From: Nitrospirota bacterium
Lineage (GTDB): Bacteria > Nitrospirota > Nitrospiria > Nitrospirales > UBA8639
Length of the DNA: 63,300 nucleotides
Reading direction: 5' to 3'
NCBI GenBank assembly: GCA_011088105.1
Contig: JAALKI010000015.1
Coordinates: 1-63,300, forward strand
A model generated the notes under the pieces. The model ran no database searches. It saw only the letters and a program-made list of their open reading frames with translations, and was not told the origin of the DNA. Within the stretch, counting starts at the first letter, position 1. The number at the start of each line of letters is the position of its first letter. Position numbers and translations under genes: made by a program. Shown piece after piece: positions 61,764-63,300 of the stretch.

Positions 61764-63161
61764 TTAGTTATCCCAGTCCAATTTTTCTCGAATGGTATAA
61801 TGCTTGAGGCTATAAGCATCTTGTTCCTGTGTATTGGGGTGCAGCATCAAAAGATGCAACTGACCCCTCATTCCTGGGGCTTTCGTGCCAATATTCCAAT
61901 GGGACACCGCCTTAGGCATGGGGCCATTTCGATAGATAGTTTTGTACATTTCTTTTCCTGTGCGGTGGTTAAACGACCACAGTTGTCCATTGCCTCCTGT
62001 GCTATCAACTAGAAAGAAGTATCGACCGTCAGCAGAAAATGAACCGCTTTGGATGTTGATCAAAGATACGCTGCGTCTGAATTTATTGAGCACATTATAT
62101 GAGGAGGGAAATGACAAGCTCACTTGATCGCCAGACAGAGTGATCCTGTATCTTTTGACCCCGGTGGACGTGCGTGGTTCAGAGGAATAAAGATATCCAT
62201 TGACTGGATTGATAGCAATCCAACCAATGGATCGTTGACCTTGTTTTAAGGAGAGTGTATCGATGAGTTTCATATTGGTGGCATTGAATATCGCAACGAG
62301 GGGACGATTTTTAGCTCGCCCTTCTCCTTCTAGCGCCACAAACAGATGGCCTTTGTAATAATCCAGATCTCCATATCGCCGATAACCTTTACGTTGGAGA
62401 TACGGCGGGATATCAATTAATTTAGCTGATGCCGGTGTAAGCTTTCCCATGGTTGCAAGATTCAACGTCACCGGAATTTTCCATAGCATGTCATCTTGTG
62501 TGAAAAACCAATGGTTTTGATCATGGGCAGTGCCGCGTATTTCTTTGCTCAGTTTATTCACAACTTGTTGAGGATAATCTCCCGTCAGGTCAAAGCGAGA
62601 AATAATTGTCTCTAGTTTTTGGATTTCGAGTTTGACGGAATTAAAGTGTACATTCATGTACACGTCATCTCTTGTGCAATTGCCAATATCCTTTCCCCCG
62701 GTATCGCCCATGATTTCAAAACGACGAACCAGATTGCCGCCTGTGATTTTTGGTTTGCTTGTCTGGGTGGTGATATCTAATCCATGATCGTTGTCTATGT
62801 ATCTTGCTTCTGAATAGGGATTACTGATGATTCTATTGATCTTATAACCGGTCGGCGCCGTATAGACGGTATAAGTCCAGGTCCCTCTCGTCTCGGTCCA
62901 GTCACGCTTGGTCTCAATTGCATGTAAAAAAAGTCTTAAGACAACCTTGGTTTTCCCCTGGAGGCTTACTCTCGCGGTTGCTGTGACTTTAGGCCCATGC
63001 CCACCGAATTCACGGTCGCCACGTCTGGTATTCGTCGGGCATAGACGAGATTTAGAGGAAATACTGATAGATTTATTGGATTTGGCCTGAGGCCAAGCCT
63101 CAGATGAGGAGAAGAGCAAAAGAAGGAGAACGAGAAAAAACCTATCGATCGATATTCTCAT
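61764..63161 (-). CDS. Secreted beta-propeller-like protein of unknown function
   Basis: The 465-residue protein starts with a clear signal peptide (RFFLVLLLLLFSSSEA) and is therefore exported. The first half has a polar beta-rich domain. The second half (about 215-440) has repeated strands of the YVTN/NHL-propeller kind: YGDLDYYKGHLFVALEG, then GWIAINPVNGYLYSS and FSADGRYFFLVDS. HWFFTQDDMLWKIPV opens the propeller part. No catalytic motif is recognised. It lies 78 bp upstream of the phosphatase on the same strand, so it may lead the cluster; AAAGG sits close to its ATG. Fragments before and after have no gene; 63162-63300 holds nothing clear. Confidence 0.7.
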   Translation of the reverse strand: MRISIDRFFLVLLLLLFSSSEAWPQAKSNKSISISSKSRLCPTNTRRGDREFGGHGPKVTATARVSLQGKTKVVLRLFLHAIETKRDWTETRGTWTYTVYTAPTGYKINRIISNPYSEARYIDNDHGLDITTQTSKPKITGGNLVRRFEIMGDTGGKDIGNCTRDDVYMNVHFNSVKLEIQKLETIISRFDLTGDYPQQVVNKLSKEIRGTAHDQNHWFFTQDDMLWKIPVTLNLATMGKLTPASAKLIDIPPYLQRKGYRRYGDLDYYKGHLFVALEGEGRAKNRPLVAIFNATNMKLIDTLSLKQGQRSIGWIAINPVNGYLYSSEPRTSTGVKRYRITLSGDQVSLSFPSSYNVLNKFRRSVSLINIQSGSFSADGRYFFLVDSTGGNGQLWSFNHRTGKEMYKTIYRNGPMPKAVSHWNIGTKAPGMRGQLHLLMLHPNTQEQDAYSLKHYTIREKLDWDN

Positions 63162-63300
63162 GGCCTTTATGAGAAGAGATCCCGGGTTTATTAAATTACT
63201 TCAATTTACGAGTTACACATTGCCTCTCTATGAACATTTTGGCACATGTAAGCTTCCCCCAACCACGGACAGGCGCAATGTAGAGCTTTCTGGCAGAATG

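Overview
The window reads as one chromosomal segment of a Gram-negative bacterium. It carries the Kdo/heptose lipopolysaccharide genes (rfaE1, kdsB, kdsA), lipoprotein signal sequences, a narK-type nitrate/nitrite transporter next to ribBA, and an rpoH-groES-groEL block. This mixture and the protein style suggest the phylum Nitrospirota, perhaps a moderate-GC Nitrospira. That is inference from memory of such genomes; no rRNA marker is present in the window.

Left accessory end (1-7.2 kb): a pentapeptide-type repeat membrane protein diverges from a small protein that looks like a cargo toxin of an extracellular contractile injection system (tandem IQNSP...QQK leader plus a GH-loop nuclease-like domain). 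Then come a LysM lipoprotein, a MoxR-like AAA+ ATPase and an unknown 632-residue partner. Core block 1 (7.2-20.4 kb): ligA, bioA (opposite strand), then the collinear run lepA-lepB-rfaE1-kdsB-pyrG-kdsA-pgsA-plsY-htrA, which serves translation fidelity, protein export, LPS precursors, phospholipids and periplasmic proteolysis. Block 2 (20.7-31.1 kb, mostly minus): a tandem universal stress protein, a CPA2-type antiporter broken by an in-frame TGA, a lipoprotein with no good start codon, an M15 peptidase, an EF-G paralogue, and a tight operon of small proteins (TlpA-like thioredoxin, a 79-residue unknown, an MBL-fold protein lacking its metal ligands, a TPR protein, a 147-residue unknown, a methyltransferase). 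Core block 3 (31.3-41.1 kb, minus): narK-ribBA-ribH-nusB-purB-purS-purQ-purL-purF. Heat-shock block (41.3-44.6 kb, plus): rpoH, groES, groEL.

Right accessory end (44.7-63.2 kb, minus): a secreted beta-propeller-like protein followed by a tightly packed run of very large proteins. These are a PhoD-like metallophosphatase flanked by two copies of a 75-residue module, a 1185-residue beta-rich protein, a 941-residue protein, a giant gene of about 1850 codons, and a 602-residue protein that overlaps it by ATGA. I know no function for most of these, and the set is the best candidate for an undescribed system. The giant gene is broken twice as written: a one-base frameshift most simply placed at an A5 run, and an in-frame TAG. 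Reading across both restores one continuous protein.

The lesions I found (TAG, frameshift, TGA, missing start) all lie in accessory genes. The biosynthetic and information-processing genes look intact, which favours real gene decay or strain-level polymorphism over uniform sequencing error. I saw no tRNA, rRNA, CRISPR array, insertion sequence or phage structural gene.
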